Assembly (NCBI RefSeq): GCF_900105155.1
Contig: NZ_LT629762.1
Span: 4,845,501 to 4,909,500 of the forward strand
DNA from: Pseudomonas prosekii
GTDB lineage: Bacteria > Pseudomonadota > Gammaproteobacteria > Pseudomonadales > Pseudomonadaceae
Direction of reading: 5' to 3'
Length of the DNA: 64,000 nucleotides
Numbering within the stretch: the first letter of the stretch is position 1; each line of letters opens with the position of its first letter. Under the pieces are notes generated by a model. The model was not told the origin of the DNA. It saw only the letters and a list, made by a program, of their open reading frames with translations, and did no database searches. Below, one piece after another: positions 28,359 to 37,695 of the stretch. Made by a program: the position numbers and the translations under genes.

Positions 28359-28532
28359 CCCCTGTGGCGAGGGGGCTTGCCCCCGTCGGGGTGCGAAGCG
28401 CCCCTCAATAACAGTTGCCGCGACTCTTGGTCAGTAATGTGGTGTTCGGATTACGACTGCTTCGCAGTCGAACGGGGGCAAGCCCCCTCGCCACAGTTGC
28501 CCCCTCGCCACAGTGGCTCGCTCGCCACAGGG
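28359..28532. repeat. GC-rich REP-family cluster
   Basis: CCTGTGGCGAGGGGGCTTGCCCCCG faces its inverse CGGGGGCAAGCCCCCTCGCCACAG, followed by two shorter CTCGCCACAG half-copies. This is a different REP family from the GAGCGAGCTTGCTCGCGA class. It occupies half of the 345-base gap before the L,D-transpeptidase gene; the rest shows no gene. Confidence 0.85.
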
Positions 28533-28673
28533 TTTCTGTGGTTGCGGGCTTCACTCGCGCATGCCGAAAAAACGTCATGCATCGCCTGCCGCGCCGCCGG
28601 GCTCCCCGAATTCCGGGAGGCCAGTGTACAATCCGTTTTTTACCCCAAGTCGACCACGCGAAGGATTTTCCGG

Positions 28674-29642
28674 ATGTTGCCGCGCTTTCCTGCTGTCACC
28701 CGCTGCCTGACCCTTGCCGCCCTGTGTGTGGCCGGTCCGGTTTCAGCATTAGAGTTGCCTCTGCCACCGCCCGGTGAAGACATCATCGGTCAGGTGCAGG
28801 TGATCAAGGCCAAATACGAAGACACCTTCGCCGACCTTGGCACCACCTACGACCTCGGCTATTCGGAAATGGTCGCGGCCAACCCCGGCGTCGATGCCTG
28901 GTTGCCGGGCGCCGGCACCGAAATCGTCCTGCCGACCCGCTTCATCCTGCCGCCGGGCCCGCGCGAAGGCATCGTCATCAACCTCGCTGAATACCGCCTC
29001 TACTACTTCCCGAAAGGCCGGGACGTGGTTTACACCTTCCCGTTGGGGATCGGTCGTGAGGGCTGGGGTTCGCCGATTGCCCACACCACCATCACTGCAA
29101 AAACACCGAACCCGACCTGGACCCCTCCAGCCTCGATCAAGGCTGAGCACTTGGCCGACGGCGACCCGTTGCCGAATGTGGTGCCGGCCGGTCCTGACAA
29201 CCCGCTGGGCCCGTTCAAGTTCAACCTCGGCACGCCGGGCTACCTGATTCACGGTTCGAACAAGAAGTTCGGCATCGGCATGCGCACCAGCCACGGCTGC
29301 TTCCGCATGTTCAACAACAACGTACTGGAAATGGCCGGCATGGTGCCGGTCGGTACGTCGGTGCGGATCATCAACGACCCGTACAAGTTTGGCGTCAGCG
29401 GCGGCAAGGTTTACCTCGAAGCGCACACCCCGCTCGACGACAACGGCAACCCGTCGGTGGTCGACAAGCACACCGCGGTGATCAACGCGATGCTCAAGCG
29501 TGAAGACATCACCAACAACTTGCGCATGAACTGGGATGTGGTGCGTGACGTGGTGGCTGCCGAAGATGGCCTGCCCGTCGAGATCGCCGTGCCGAATGGC
29601 GCTGCTCCGATGGTGTCGAGCGCGCCGGTCGAACTGCAGTAA
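28674..29642 (+). CDS. L,D-transpeptidase (YkuD domain, ErfK/YbiS type)
   Basis: A 322-residue secreted protein with a signal peptide (about 1-25), a short LysM-like segment (YDLGYSEMVAANPGVDAWLPG) and a YkuD catalytic domain. The active-site motif HGSN followed by SHGCFRM places the catalytic pair at His207 and Cys209. It is expected to form 3,3 cross-links or attach lipoprotein to peptidoglycan. The major lipoprotein gene oprI, a possible substrate, lies 137 bases downstream in convergent orientation. Confidence 0.93.
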   Translation: MLPRFPAVTRCLTLAALCVAGPVSALELPLPPPGEDIIGQVQVIKAKYEDTFADLGTTYDLGYSEMVAANPGVDAWLPGAGTEIVLPTRFILPPGPREGIVINLAEYRLYYFPKGRDVVYTFPLGIGREGWGSPIAHTTITAKTPNPTWTPPASIKAEHLADGDPLPNVVPAGPDNPLGPFKFNLGTPGYLIHGSNKKFGIGMRTSHGCFRMFNNNVLEMAGMVPVGTSVRIINDPYKFGVSGGKVYLEAHTPLDDNGNPSVVDKHTAVINAMLKREDITNNLRMNWDVVRDVVAAEDGLPVEIAVPNGAAPMVSSAPVELQ

Positions 29643-29666
29643 AACCTGCGCAGCACGAAGACAAAC

Positions 29667-29702
29667 AACCCGCCGACGCTGGCCGCGTCGGCGGGTTTTT
29701 TA
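29667..29702 (+). terminator. Terminator of the L,D-transpeptidase gene
   Basis: AACCCGCCGACGC and GCGTCGGCGGGTT form a long GC-rich stem followed by a T-run, 24 bases after the stop. Confidence 0.92.
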
Positions 29703-29727
29703 TCGCCGGGGATAAATTCCGGGCATA

Positions 29728-29760
29728 AAAAAAGCCGACCCAAAAATGGGTCGGCTTGAT
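29728..29760 (-). terminator. Terminator of oprI
   Basis: On the minus strand AAGCCGACCCA / TGGGTCGGCTT makes a stem followed by a T-run (the plus strand shows AAAAAAA just before). It lies about 20 bases after the oprI stop. Confidence 0.9.
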
Positions 29761-29778
29761 AACAACCCCGAAGGATTA

Positions 29779-30030
29779 TTACTTGCGGCTAGCTTTGTCC
29801 AGCATGCGCAGAGCACGCTCGTTAGCTTCGTCAGCAGTCTGTTGTGCTTTTTGAGCAGCAGCCAGAGCTTCATCAGCTTTACGGTAAGCTTCGTCTGCAC
29901 GAGCTTGGGAGCGAGCAGCTGCGTCTTCAGTAGCGGTCAGACGTGCTTCGGTTTCTTTCGATACGCTGCTGCAACCGGTAGCCAGAACTGCGGCCAGAGC
30001 CAGCGCAGAGAATTTCAGAACGTTGTTCAT
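29779..30030 (-). CDS. oprI: OprI, major outer-membrane lipoprotein
   Basis: An 83-residue murein lipoprotein. The signal peptide ends in the lipobox L-A-T-G-Cys20, and the mature part is an Ala-rich heptad-repeat coiled coil ([20 protein letters not shown]) that trimerises. It ends in a terminal Lys that can be linked to peptidoglycan. Strong AAGGGGA ribosome site, own promoter and terminator. It has the highly biased codon use of an abundant protein. Confidence 0.96.
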   Translation of the reverse strand: MNNVLKFSALALAAVLATGCSSVSKETEARLTATEDAAARSQARADEAYRKADEALAAAQKAQQTADEANERALRMLDKASRK

Positions 30031-30097
30031 CGTGTTCCCCTTCAAGGACTTTCTATTAAGTAGCTGTCTCCTCAGAGTGAGGAAATAGCCGGCGTAC

Positions 30098-30125
30098 ATA
30101 CTACCCATTACTTGTCGTAAGTAAA
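30098..30125 (-). promoter_or_regulatory. oprI promoter
   Basis: On the minus strand TTTACT (30120-30125), a 16-base spacer and TAGTAT (30098-30103) make a good sigma-70 promoter about 70 bases before the start codon. Confidence 0.6.
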
Positions 30126-30667
30126 CTGACGTAAAGCAAGAAGCAAAAAAATTGTAGGCGTTGATTCTTTTTCGAGCAACTTTTAACTGCGCTGTATAAA
30201 AAATATGCAGCTACAAGCCCCGAGATGAGCGAGCTGCGGGCAAAAAGTTCCCTGAGCGCAAAGGCTAATTTCAATTGGTTGTTAAAGTCTGACTAGATGC
30301 TTTCGTCTACACTTCTGTTCGGATTTTGCGTAGCACCTCACATATCTTTCTGCATGTTGAGGTGACTTTAACAACGGTGGCACGTCTTAAGTCTCAATAT
30401 CCGGCAATGTTCAGGCTTGAACCCGGGAAGATCCCCGCTCGAGCCGTCCCTGCATCACCCGGAGCAGCACCCGCCACCCCCACGTCAAGACGAGCGCACC
30501 TTGAGCATTTTCGCCAATGGTGCCTACTATTTGATAGTGCCCAGGTTGCGCGAGATCGGTGCGGCTCTTCTCGGTGTCCATTCAGGCACAGGGTGGCGTA
30601 GATGTTCCTTCGCCGGAAAAACATCGGTAAGGTAGGGGTCAGAATTCAAGACCCGCGAGGAGTAGTG
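30126..30667. other. Long region without a supported gene
   Basis: The first part (to about 30330) is AT-rich. TTGTTAAAGT (30279-30288) and ACTTTAACAA (30365-30374) are perfect ten-base inverted repeats 76 bases apart. Short open frames exist on both strands from 30326 to 30635, but none has a ribosome site or convincing codon pattern. It may hold the promoter and leader of the GNAT gene or a small RNA. Confidence 0.5.
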
Positions 30668-30955
30668 ATGAGCGAGGCGTTGTCCATCCACCATGACCAG
30701 GCTGGTCATCAGTTCGAGACCAATGTGGACGGTCATCGTGCCTACCTGACCTATATGGATCTGGGGAAACAGACCCTGGATATTTACCGCACCTTCGTGC
30801 CCAACGCATTGCGTGGCCGTGGCATTGCGGCGGCATTGACCGAGCAGGCGCTGCAGTACGCCGAAGAAATGGGCTACACGGTGATTCCATCGTGCTCCTA
30901 CGTCGAGCGCTACATGGAACGCCACCAGCGGCACGCGGCGAAACTGAGCCAGTAA
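30668..30955 (+). CDS. GNAT-like N-acetyltransferase, NATD1/YjdJ type
   Basis: A 95-residue minimal GNAT-fold protein. GRGIAAALTEQALQYAEEMG is the acetyl-CoA binding loop and helix (motif A), and CSYVERYMERH is the conserved C-terminal motif of this short family (yjdJ-like). The substrate is not known. GAGGAG lies five bases before the ATG. It is the only gene between the long 5' region and a bidirectional terminator. Confidence 0.87.
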   Translation: MSEALSIHHDQAGHQFETNVDGHRAYLTYMDLGKQTLDIYRTFVPNALRGRGIAAALTEQALQYAEEMGYTVIPSCSYVERYMERHQRHAAKLSQ

Positions 30956-30966
30956 ACGCGAGACAT

Positions 30967-31003
30967 AAAAAAACGCCGGGTTTTCAGCCCGGCGTTTTTT
31001 TTG
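30967..31003. terminator. Bidirectional terminator between the GNAT and DAHP synthase genes
   Basis: AAAAAAACGCCGGG, TTTTCAG loop, CCCGGCGTTTTTTTT: a stem with an A-run on one side and a T-run on the other, serving both convergent genes. Confidence 0.92.
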
Positions 31004-31033
31004 TGCCCGATATCTCGTGCCAGAAGACGTTGA

Positions 31034-32110
31034 TCAGCCGCGATCACGTTTCGGCAGCACATCCTTGAGCTTGGCATGCATGCTGCGCAAGGTGTTTTCG
31101 GTGGCGGCCCAATCGATGCACGCATCGGTGATCGACACGCCGTATTGCAGATCGGCGAGGTCTTTCGGAATCGCCTGACAGCCCCAGTTCAAGTGGCTTT
31201 CGACCATCAGGCCGATGATCGACTGGTTGCCTTCGAGGATCTGGTTGGCAACGTTCTCCATCACCAGCGGTTGCAGGGCCGGGTCCTTGTTAGAGTTGGC
31301 GTGGCTGCAATCGACCATGATGTTCGGCTTGATCTTGGCTTTGTTCAGCGCTTGCTCGCAGAGCGCGACGCTGACCGAATCGTAGTTCGGCTTGCCGTTG
31401 CCGCCGCGCAAGACCACGTGACCGTAGGCATTGCCCTTGGTGGTGACGATCGACACGCCACCCTCCTGGTTGATGCCGAGGAAACGGTGCGGGCTCGACA
31501 CCGATTGCAGCGCGTTGATCGCTACCGTCAGGCCGCCGTCGGTGCCGTTCTTGAAGCCGACCGCCGAGGACAGGCCCGAAGCCATTTCACGGTGAGTCTG
31601 CGATTCGGTGGTGCGCGCGCCGATCGCCGACCAGCTGATCAAATCCTGCAGGTATTGCGGGGAGATCGGGTCCAGCGCTTCGGTGGCGGTAGGCAAGCCC
31701 ATCTCGGCCAGGTCCAGCAACAACTGGCGACCGATGTGCAAACCATCCTGAATCTTGAACGAGTCGTCGAGGTACGGATCGTTGATCAGACCTTTCCAGC
31801 CGACGGTGGTACGTGGCTTCTCGAAATACACACGCATGACCAGATACAGCGTATCCGAGACTTCGGCAGCCAAAGTCTTCAGGCGCTCGGCGTATTCGTG
31901 GGCAGCCTTGATGTCGTGGATCGAGCAAGGCCCGATCACCACGAATAGACGGTGGTCGGTGCCATCAAGAATGTTGCGAATGACTTCGCGGCCCTTGGTC
32001 ACGGTGCGCAGGGCAGCGTCGCTCAAAGGGATATCACGCTTGAGCTGATCCGGAGTGATCAGGGTTTCGTTGGAAGCGACATTTAGGTCGTTGATCGGTA
32101 AATCAGCCAT
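31034..32110 (-). CDS. DAHP synthase, class I (first step of the shikimate pathway)
   Basis: A 358-residue enzyme condensing phosphoenolpyruvate and erythrose 4-phosphate. Class I motifs include VIGPCSIHD near residue 60, VMRVYFEKPRTTVGWKG, SWSAIGARTTESQTHRE, VGFKNGTDG and MVDCSHANSNKD. Length and N-terminus fit the aromatic amino acid-inhibited AroF/AroG/AroH isozymes; which amino acid regulates it cannot be read here. A class II DAHP synthase is encoded at 45254-46600. Confidence 0.95.
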   Translation of the reverse strand: MADLPINDLNVASNETLITPDQLKRDIPLSDAALRTVTKGREVIRNILDGTDHRLFVVIGPCSIHDIKAAHEYAERLKTLAAEVSDTLYLVMRVYFEKPRTTVGWKGLINDPYLDDSFKIQDGLHIGRQLLLDLAEMGLPTATEALDPISPQYLQDLISWSAIGARTTESQTHREMASGLSSAVGFKNGTDGGLTVAINALQSVSSPHRFLGINQEGGVSIVTTKGNAYGHVVLRGGNGKPNYDSVSVALCEQALNKAKIKPNIMVDCSHANSNKDPALQPLVMENVANQILEGNQSIIGLMVESHLNWGCQAIPKDLADLQYGVSITDACIDWAATENTLRSMHAKLKDVLPKRDRG

Positions 32111-32238
32111 CGTTTACTCGTCAGGTCACGGGTGCCATCCGCCAGCGAACCCGCGCGGCGGAGCACAGCAAATTAAGCGCGTCGGGGAGCGGAACCTTAG
32201 CGCGTTACACCGTGGCTAGACAATGGGCAAACGCCGGT

Positions 32239-32682
32239 TTAATCCAGCACAGACTGAGCAAAAGCCCTGCGAACCGTGTCATGGGAGAACTCGTCGGCGT
32301 GCTCCTGCACCCATTCGAGCGCGCGCGCCTGAATATCCTGCAAGTCTTCGTTGGCTTCATGCAGCCGGCAGTAACGTTCGATCTGGCACACCTGCTCGCC
32401 CATTCGCGCGCTGAACAGCATCTGCTCATCGACAAACGCGATGCCCACCAGATAGCCGCGTTTGCGCCGCAGGCACCACGCCACATAGCCCAGATAACGC
32501 AAGTCGGGATTCAAGGTCGGCATGCGCACTTCCAGCGCGGTGCCATGACGCCACGCGCGGTGGTAATTGCAAGCCATGCCGCCGAGGCTGATAGTGTGCA
32601 GCCGTTGCCGTGAAATGCACTCATGTTTGAGTAGCGTCAGCTCCACGGGCACATCGACAGGATGAGGAAGAAAACGTCCCAT
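32239..32682 (-). CDS. PilZ domain protein (putative cyclic-di-GMP binder)
   Basis: A 147-residue protein. Residues 24-37 (SRQRLHTISLGGMA) fit the PilZ signature R-x-x-x-R ... D/N-x-S-x-x-G loosely: the second part reads TISLGG. A beta-barrel core and an extended helical C-terminus (LFSARMGEQVCQIERYCR) follow. The weak N-terminal Arg motif makes c-di-GMP binding uncertain. It is divergent from the thioredoxin-like gene, the starts being 58 bases apart. Confidence 0.75.
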   Translation of the reverse strand: MGRFLPHPVDVPVELTLLKHECISRQRLHTISLGGMACNYHRAWRHGTALEVRMPTLNPDLRYLGYVAWCLRRKRGYLVGIAFVDEQMLFSARMGEQVCQIERYCRLHEANEDLQDIQARALEWVQEHADEFSHDTVRRAFAQSVLD

Positions 32683-32740
32683 GAACACGGACTCCCTGTG
32701 TCGCCCATTTGACATTGTTTCCCCCAGTATAGTGGTCGAA

Positions 32741-33067
32741 ATGCAACTGACCGATTTCGACGCCGACCAACGGCTGCTGGCGATGAGCGGTGTTTCGCTG
32801 GTAATTTTCACCAGTGTCGGCTGCGCCAGTTGCCGCTATGCCCGCGAGCAATTGCCGAGGTTGCAACTGCCGATCGATCGCTTGTGCTGGATCGACGCCG
32901 CCGACAATGGCGGGCTGGTCGAGCGTTATGAGGTGTTTCAATTGCCGGCGCTGTTTGTGGTGCGCGACGGTGAATTTTTTGGCGCGCTACAGTCGCGCCT
33001 GACCGTCGCCGAGCTGAATGAAGCGCTGGCGCAGGCGTTGAATCGAATTGCAGAGGAATTGCCATGA
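32741..33067 (+). CDS. Thioredoxin-like protein
   Basis: A 108-residue thioredoxin-fold protein. The active site is C28-A-S-C31 in FTSVGCASCRYA instead of the canonical CGPC, and the cis-Pro region is VFQLPALFVVRDGEFFG. A thiol-disulfide role in the cytoplasm is likely. The ATG before QLTDFDADQ was chosen because the family begins here; an ATG at 32681 would overlap the PilZ start. The stop overlaps the next start in ATGA. Confidence 0.82.
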   Translation: MQLTDFDADQRLLAMSGVSLVIFTSVGCASCRYAREQLPRLQLPIDRLCWIDAADNGGLVERYEVFQLPALFVVRDGEFFGALQSRLTVAELNEALAQALNRIAEELP

Positions 33068-34017
33068 TGCAAGCAGTTGCCAAGCCAAGAATCGGCATTA
33101 TCGGGACCGGCGCCATCGGCGGTTTCTATGGATTGATGCTGGCGCGCGCCGGGTTCGACGTGCACTTTTTGCTTCGCAGTGAATTTTCCGCGGTCGCCGC
33201 GCAAGGCTTGCAGGTCAATAGCGCGGTGCATGGCGCGCTGAGCCTGAACCCGGTCCAGGCCTATTCAGCCGCTGAAGACATGCCGCCGTGCGACTGGTTG
33301 CTGGTGGCGGCGAAGAGCACCAGTTCCGGTCTCGCGCCGGTCATCGCCAAAGCGGCCGCGCCGGGCGCCAAAGTCCTGTTGCTGCAAAACGGCCTGGACG
33401 TCGAGGAAAGCCTGCGCGAGGTGTTGCCCGATTCGCTGCACTTGCTTGGCGGGCTGTGCCTGATCTGCGTTCACCGTGAAGGCCCTGGCGTCATCACCCA
33501 TCAAGCCCTCGGCGCGGTGAACGTCGGCTACCACAGCGGCCCGGCGCACGATGAGGCAACGCGCATGGCCATCGTCGAGGAGGGCGCCCGACTGTTTCGC
33601 AGCGCCGGCATCGACTCGCAAGCAATGCCCAATCTGCATCAGGCGCGCTGGCAGAAACTAGTCTGGAACATTCCTTATAACGGTCTGTCAGTGTTACTCG
33701 GCGCCAGCACCGCGCCGCTGATGGCAGATGCCGACAGCCGCGCGCTGATCCAGTCGCTGATGGGCGAAGTGGTGCAGGGCGCCAAGGCTTGTGGCCACGA
33801 CATCGCGCCCGGTTACGCCGACTTCCTGTTCAGCATGACCGAAAAAATGCCCGACTATTGGCCGAGCATGCACCACGATTTGCTGCACAAACGGCCGCTG
33901 GAACTGGAAGCGATTTACGCCCGACCGCTCGCGGCGGCAAAAGCGGCGGGCTGTGAATTGCCACGGATCGAAGCGCTGTACCGGGCGCTGGTTTTCATTG
34001 ATCGACGTAACGTCTGA
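33064..34017 (+). CDS. 2-dehydropantoate 2-reductase family protein (PanE/ApbA)
   Basis: A 317-residue NADPH-dependent reductase. The Rossmann motif GIIGTGAIGGFYG lies at about residues 11-23, the central region has a LLLQNGLD loop, and the catalytic Lys is probably in ARWQKLVWNIPYN. The C-terminal domain contains the conserved SMHHDL segment. It would make pantoate for coenzyme A, but bacteria often carry several paralogues, so the substrate is not certain. Overlaps the thioredoxin-like gene by four bases. Confidence 0.82.
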   Translation: MMQAVAKPRIGIIGTGAIGGFYGLMLARAGFDVHFLLRSEFSAVAAQGLQVNSAVHGALSLNPVQAYSAAEDMPPCDWLLVAAKSTSSGLAPVIAKAAAPGAKVLLLQNGLDVEESLREVLPDSLHLLGGLCLICVHREGPGVITHQALGAVNVGYHSGPAHDEATRMAIVEEGARLFRSAGIDSQAMPNLHQARWQKLVWNIPYNGLSVLLGASTAPLMADADSRALIQSLMGEVVQGAKACGHDIAPGYADFLFSMTEKMPDYWPSMHHDLLHKRPLELEAIYARPLAAAKAAGCELPRIEALYRALVFIDRRNV

Positions 34018-34058
34018 GTCGATGCAGCGACATTAAAGGAAAGGGCAGGGGAACAGGC

Positions 34059-34964
34059 ATGGCAAAAGAGATCGATGACAAGTTGGTGCTGGCGATTTCT
34101 TCGCGCGCACTGTTCGACTTGAGTGAGAGCCACAAGGTCTATTTGTCGAGCGGTGTCGAAGCGTATCGGCAGTACCAGATTGAACACGAAGACGAAATTC
34201 TCGCGCCGGGTGATGCCTTTCCGCTGGTGGAAAAACTGCTGAAACTGAACGCCAGTCTTGGTCGGGCCCGGGTCGAAGTGGTGCTGGTCTCGCGCAACAG
34301 CGCCGACACCGGTTTGCGCGTTTTCAACTCGATTCATCATTACGGCCTGGCGATTTCCCGCGCGGCGTTTGTCGGTGGGCGCAGTCCTTATCCGTATCTC
34401 AAGGCGTTTGGTTGCGACCTGTTTCTCTCGACGCACGCCGAAGATGTGCGCAGTGCGCTGGACGCCGGTTTCGCTGCCGCGACCATTCTCTCGGGCGGTG
34501 CCAGCCGCGCCGCGAGTGACGAATTGCGCATCGCTTTTGATGGCGACGCAGTGCTGTTTTCCGATGAGTCGGAGCGGGTTTATCAGTCCGGCGGGCTGGA
34601 AGCGTTCCAGGCCAGCGAACGCGAATCGGCGCGCGAGCCATTGCGCGGCGGCCCGTTCAAAGGTTTTCTGGCGGCGCTGAATCTGTTGCAACGCGAATTC
34701 CCCGATGAGTCTTGTCCGATCCGCACGGCGCTGGTCACCGCCCGTTCGGCACCAGCCCATGAGCGGGTGATCCGCACGTTGCGCGAATGGGATATTCGTC
34801 TCGATGAATCGCTGTTTCTCGGTGGCCTGACCAAAGCGGCGTTCCTCGAAGCCTTCGCCGCCGACGTGTTTTTCGACGATCAGGCCGGTCATTGCGAGCT
34901 GGCGCGCGAAGTGGTCGCCACCGGACATGTGCCACATGGCATAAGCAACGAGCAAAAAGTTTAA
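34059..34964 (+). CDS. 5'-nucleotidase, cytosolic NT5C1-like family
   Basis: A 301-residue protein of the cytosolic 5'-nucleotidase family related to eukaryotic NT5C1A. Motifs are LVLAISSRALFDL at the start (the conserved Asp in the DL), VVLVSRNSADTGLRVFNSI, LSTHAEDVRSALDAGFAA and IAFDGDAVLFSDESE. It is expected to dephosphorylate nucleoside monophosphates. GGGCAGGGGAA precedes the ATG. It sits downstream of panE and may share its transcript. Confidence 0.85.
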   Translation: MAKEIDDKLVLAISSRALFDLSESHKVYLSSGVEAYRQYQIEHEDEILAPGDAFPLVEKLLKLNASLGRARVEVVLVSRNSADTGLRVFNSIHHYGLAISRAAFVGGRSPYPYLKAFGCDLFLSTHAEDVRSALDAGFAAATILSGGASRAASDELRIAFDGDAVLFSDESERVYQSGGLEAFQASERESAREPLRGGPFKGFLAALNLLQREFPDESCPIRTALVTARSAPAHERVIRTLREWDIRLDESLFLGGLTKAAFLEAFAADVFFDDQAGHCELAREVVATGHVPHGISNEQKV

Positions 34965-35058
34965 GCCCTCGCGTCAAGGTGTTACGCGGCCCGTCGTACT
35001 CGGCAAGGCACTGCTAAGCTGAATCAATCTCCGCCATGTCGGCACGCAAGGAGGTCAT

Positions 35059-35562
35059 ATGATTCGTTCCATGCTGTATGCCACCGACCTCGGCCTGTAC
35101 GCACCTTTGGTGATGCAGCATGCCTTGGCGATGGCGCGAACATTCAATGCCGACTTGTATGTGGTGCACGCCGTGGAACCCATGGGGCTGTTCGCCGAGT
35201 CGGTGCTGCAAAGTTATCTGGATGAGCAGGCGCTGAACGAATTTCACAGTCAGGGTCTGAGCACGGTGATCGCCAATATCGAGCGGCGGGTGCTCGACAG
35301 TTTTCGTGAAGAGCTGGGGGATGAGGGCGAGCAGGACCTTGAACGGATTCAAGCGGTACGGGTGGTGCAGGGCGATCCGGCGCAGGTGATTCTCGACCAG
35401 GCGCAGAAACTCTCGGTGGATTTGCTGATCGTAGGAAGTCACAGCCATCGCGCCAGCGCGGAAACCCCGTTGGGCCGCACGGCCGCGCGGGTGGTGCAAC
35501 TGTCGAGGGTGCCGGTCTATCTGGTGCCGCTTGTGGAACGTCGTCGTCAGGGCGACCGCTAG
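35059..35562 (+). CDS. Universal stress protein, UspA family
   Basis: A 167-residue UspA-fold protein. The start IRSMLYATDLG is typical. The C-terminal nucleotide loop reads LLIVGSHSHRASAETPLGRTAARVV, where the usual G-x-x-G-x9-G-S/T pattern is degenerate (Ser replaces the second Gly), so ATP binding is uncertain. AAGGAGG lies six bases before the ATG. It is upstream of cysB with its own ribosome site. Confidence 0.88.
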   Translation: MIRSMLYATDLGLYAPLVMQHALAMARTFNADLYVVHAVEPMGLFAESVLQSYLDEQALNEFHSQGLSTVIANIERRVLDSFREELGDEGEQDLERIQAVRVVQGDPAQVILDQAQKLSVDLLIVGSHSHRASAETPLGRTAARVVQLSRVPVYLVPLVERRRQGDR

Positions 35563-35579
35563 AACACCAATAATGGCGT

Positions 35580-35642
35580 TTTGATAAAAAAGTTCTAGAT
35601 TTATTATTCAAACCATTAATATAGTTATATACCGTCGCTGAT
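35580..35642 (+). promoter_or_regulatory. AT-rich region upstream of cysB
   Basis: A run from TTGATAAAAAAG through ATTATTC to ATATAGTTATATACC is much more AT-rich than its surroundings and lies 35 to 95 bases before cysB. It is the likely promoter and possible CysB autoregulatory region, inferred from composition and position only. Confidence 0.4.
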
Positions 35643-35666
35643 GCCCGTGGCGTCTACCTGCTTTGA

Positions 35667-36650
<984 letters not shown>

Positions 36651-36688
36651 GCGGCCAGCCCACTAAACTGCCAGGCCACTGAACAGCT

Positions 36689-37171
36689 TCAGATCACCTC
36701 GGTAACAGCGAACTGTTGCCGAGCGCCCGCCACCAGAATCTCCACCTCATCACCTTCAATCTTGCCCAGCAGGCTTTTGCCCAGCGGCGAGCGCGGGGTG
36801 ATGACGGTCACCAGTTGCCCGACCACATCGACCTTCAAACCCGCCGCGTCAGGGGCGAGGAACAGCCATTGCTCGCGTCCCTTGTCGTCTTCGAGACCCA
36901 GCAGGGCGCCGACTTCGATACCGCGCTGATCGTCATACGCACGCAAGATCAGGTTCTGACACAGATTGAGTGAATGACGGATTTCCTCGACCCGTTTCGC
37001 TTGCCCGGCGGCGAGGTACGACGCCTCCAGACCGAGCGTGTCGTATTTGTTTTCGGCGATGTTTTCTTCGTGGGTCGCGGTTTCGTACGCGGTTTGCGCC
37101 GCGCGTTCCGCGATGTCGAGATCGATGCGCAGCTTGTCGAGAATCAATTGGTGGACGAAAGGCTTGTTCAT
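36689..37171 (-). CDS. GreA/GreB-like transcription factor
   Basis: A 160-residue protein of the GreA/GreB superfamily. The N-terminal helical hairpin (about 8-80) has an acidic tip region (HEENIAENKYDT) and the C-terminal FKBP-like domain contains the PLGKSLLGKIEGDEV signature. It is distinct from the true GreB at 23604. It may bind RNA polymerase, but whether it stimulates cleavage is unknown. Start MNKPFVHQ lies two bases after the upstream gene's stop. Confidence 0.82.
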   Translation of the reverse strand: MNKPFVHQLILDKLRIDLDIAERAAQTAYETATHEENIAENKYDTLGLEASYLAAGQAKRVEEIRHSLNLCQNLILRAYDDQRGIEVGALLGLEDDKGREQWLFLAPDAAGLKVDVVGQLVTVITPRSPLGKSLLGKIEGDEVEILVAGARQQFAVTEVI

Positions 37172-37173
37172 GA

Positions 37174-37572
37174 TCAATCGCAGAATTGCTGGACGTTGGC
37201 GCGGCTTTTTTCGTTCGGCGCGTTGCGGTCCTGTTGCAGCCAGAACTGGCATTTGGGGTTCGACAGATTGCGCGTATTGCTGCGCGCCTGATCAAGATTT
37301 TGCTGCAGCTCGTTCTGCCGCAGGTTCTGCTGATATTGCTCGAACATCGGCGTTTCAGCCTCCGGTTGCACCACCGCTGGCGGCTTGGCCAGTTGCTGCA
37401 CGGCTTGGGCCACGGGCGCCAATTGCTCGGGAAAGAGCCAGCGCGAGGCCAGCCAACAGGTCAGCGCAATGGCCAGAAAACCCAGCCAGATGCCCAAGGC
37501 AATGCTGCCGCTCAGTTGCACGGCACTCAGGCGAATCGGCAACGGACGGCGCGGGTTGGGACGGTAGGGCAT
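37174..37572 (-). CDS. Hypothetical single-span membrane protein
   Basis: A 132-residue protein: a basic N-terminus (RPNPRRPLPIRL), one membrane helix (about 21-46), then a Pro/Ala/Gln-rich linker and a polar C-terminal region with two cysteines. The family is not recognised. AGGAGG precedes the start. It is immediately upstream of the GreA/GreB-like gene (TGA-TC-ATG), so the two are co-transcribed. Confidence 0.7.
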   Translation of the reverse strand: MPYRPNPRRPLPIRLSAVQLSGSIALGIWLGFLAIALTCWLASRWLFPEQLAPVAQAVQQLAKPPAVVQPEAETPMFEQYQQNLRQNELQQNLDQARSNTRNLSNPKCQFWLQQDRNAPNEKSRANVQQFCD

Positions 37573-37695
37573 GGCTGCCTCCTGGCGGGTGATCGCGGAT
37601 GGTTGGCGATTGTCGCACGAAGATTAATCGTCGGCGGCTCTTCTGCACGGGGTAATTTATGCGGACAATCGGTGTTTTCGCCAACGGGAGTTGTA

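Noticed and set aside
28359..28532. Rho-independent terminator after the small CxxC gene
   Set aside because: The stem is a REP pair, too long, and not followed by a T-run.
30326..30635. Open frames of 70-90 codons on both strands upstream of the GNAT gene
   Set aside because: No ribosome site, poor codon pattern, no recognisable family, and they overlap each other. I treat the region as non-coding.
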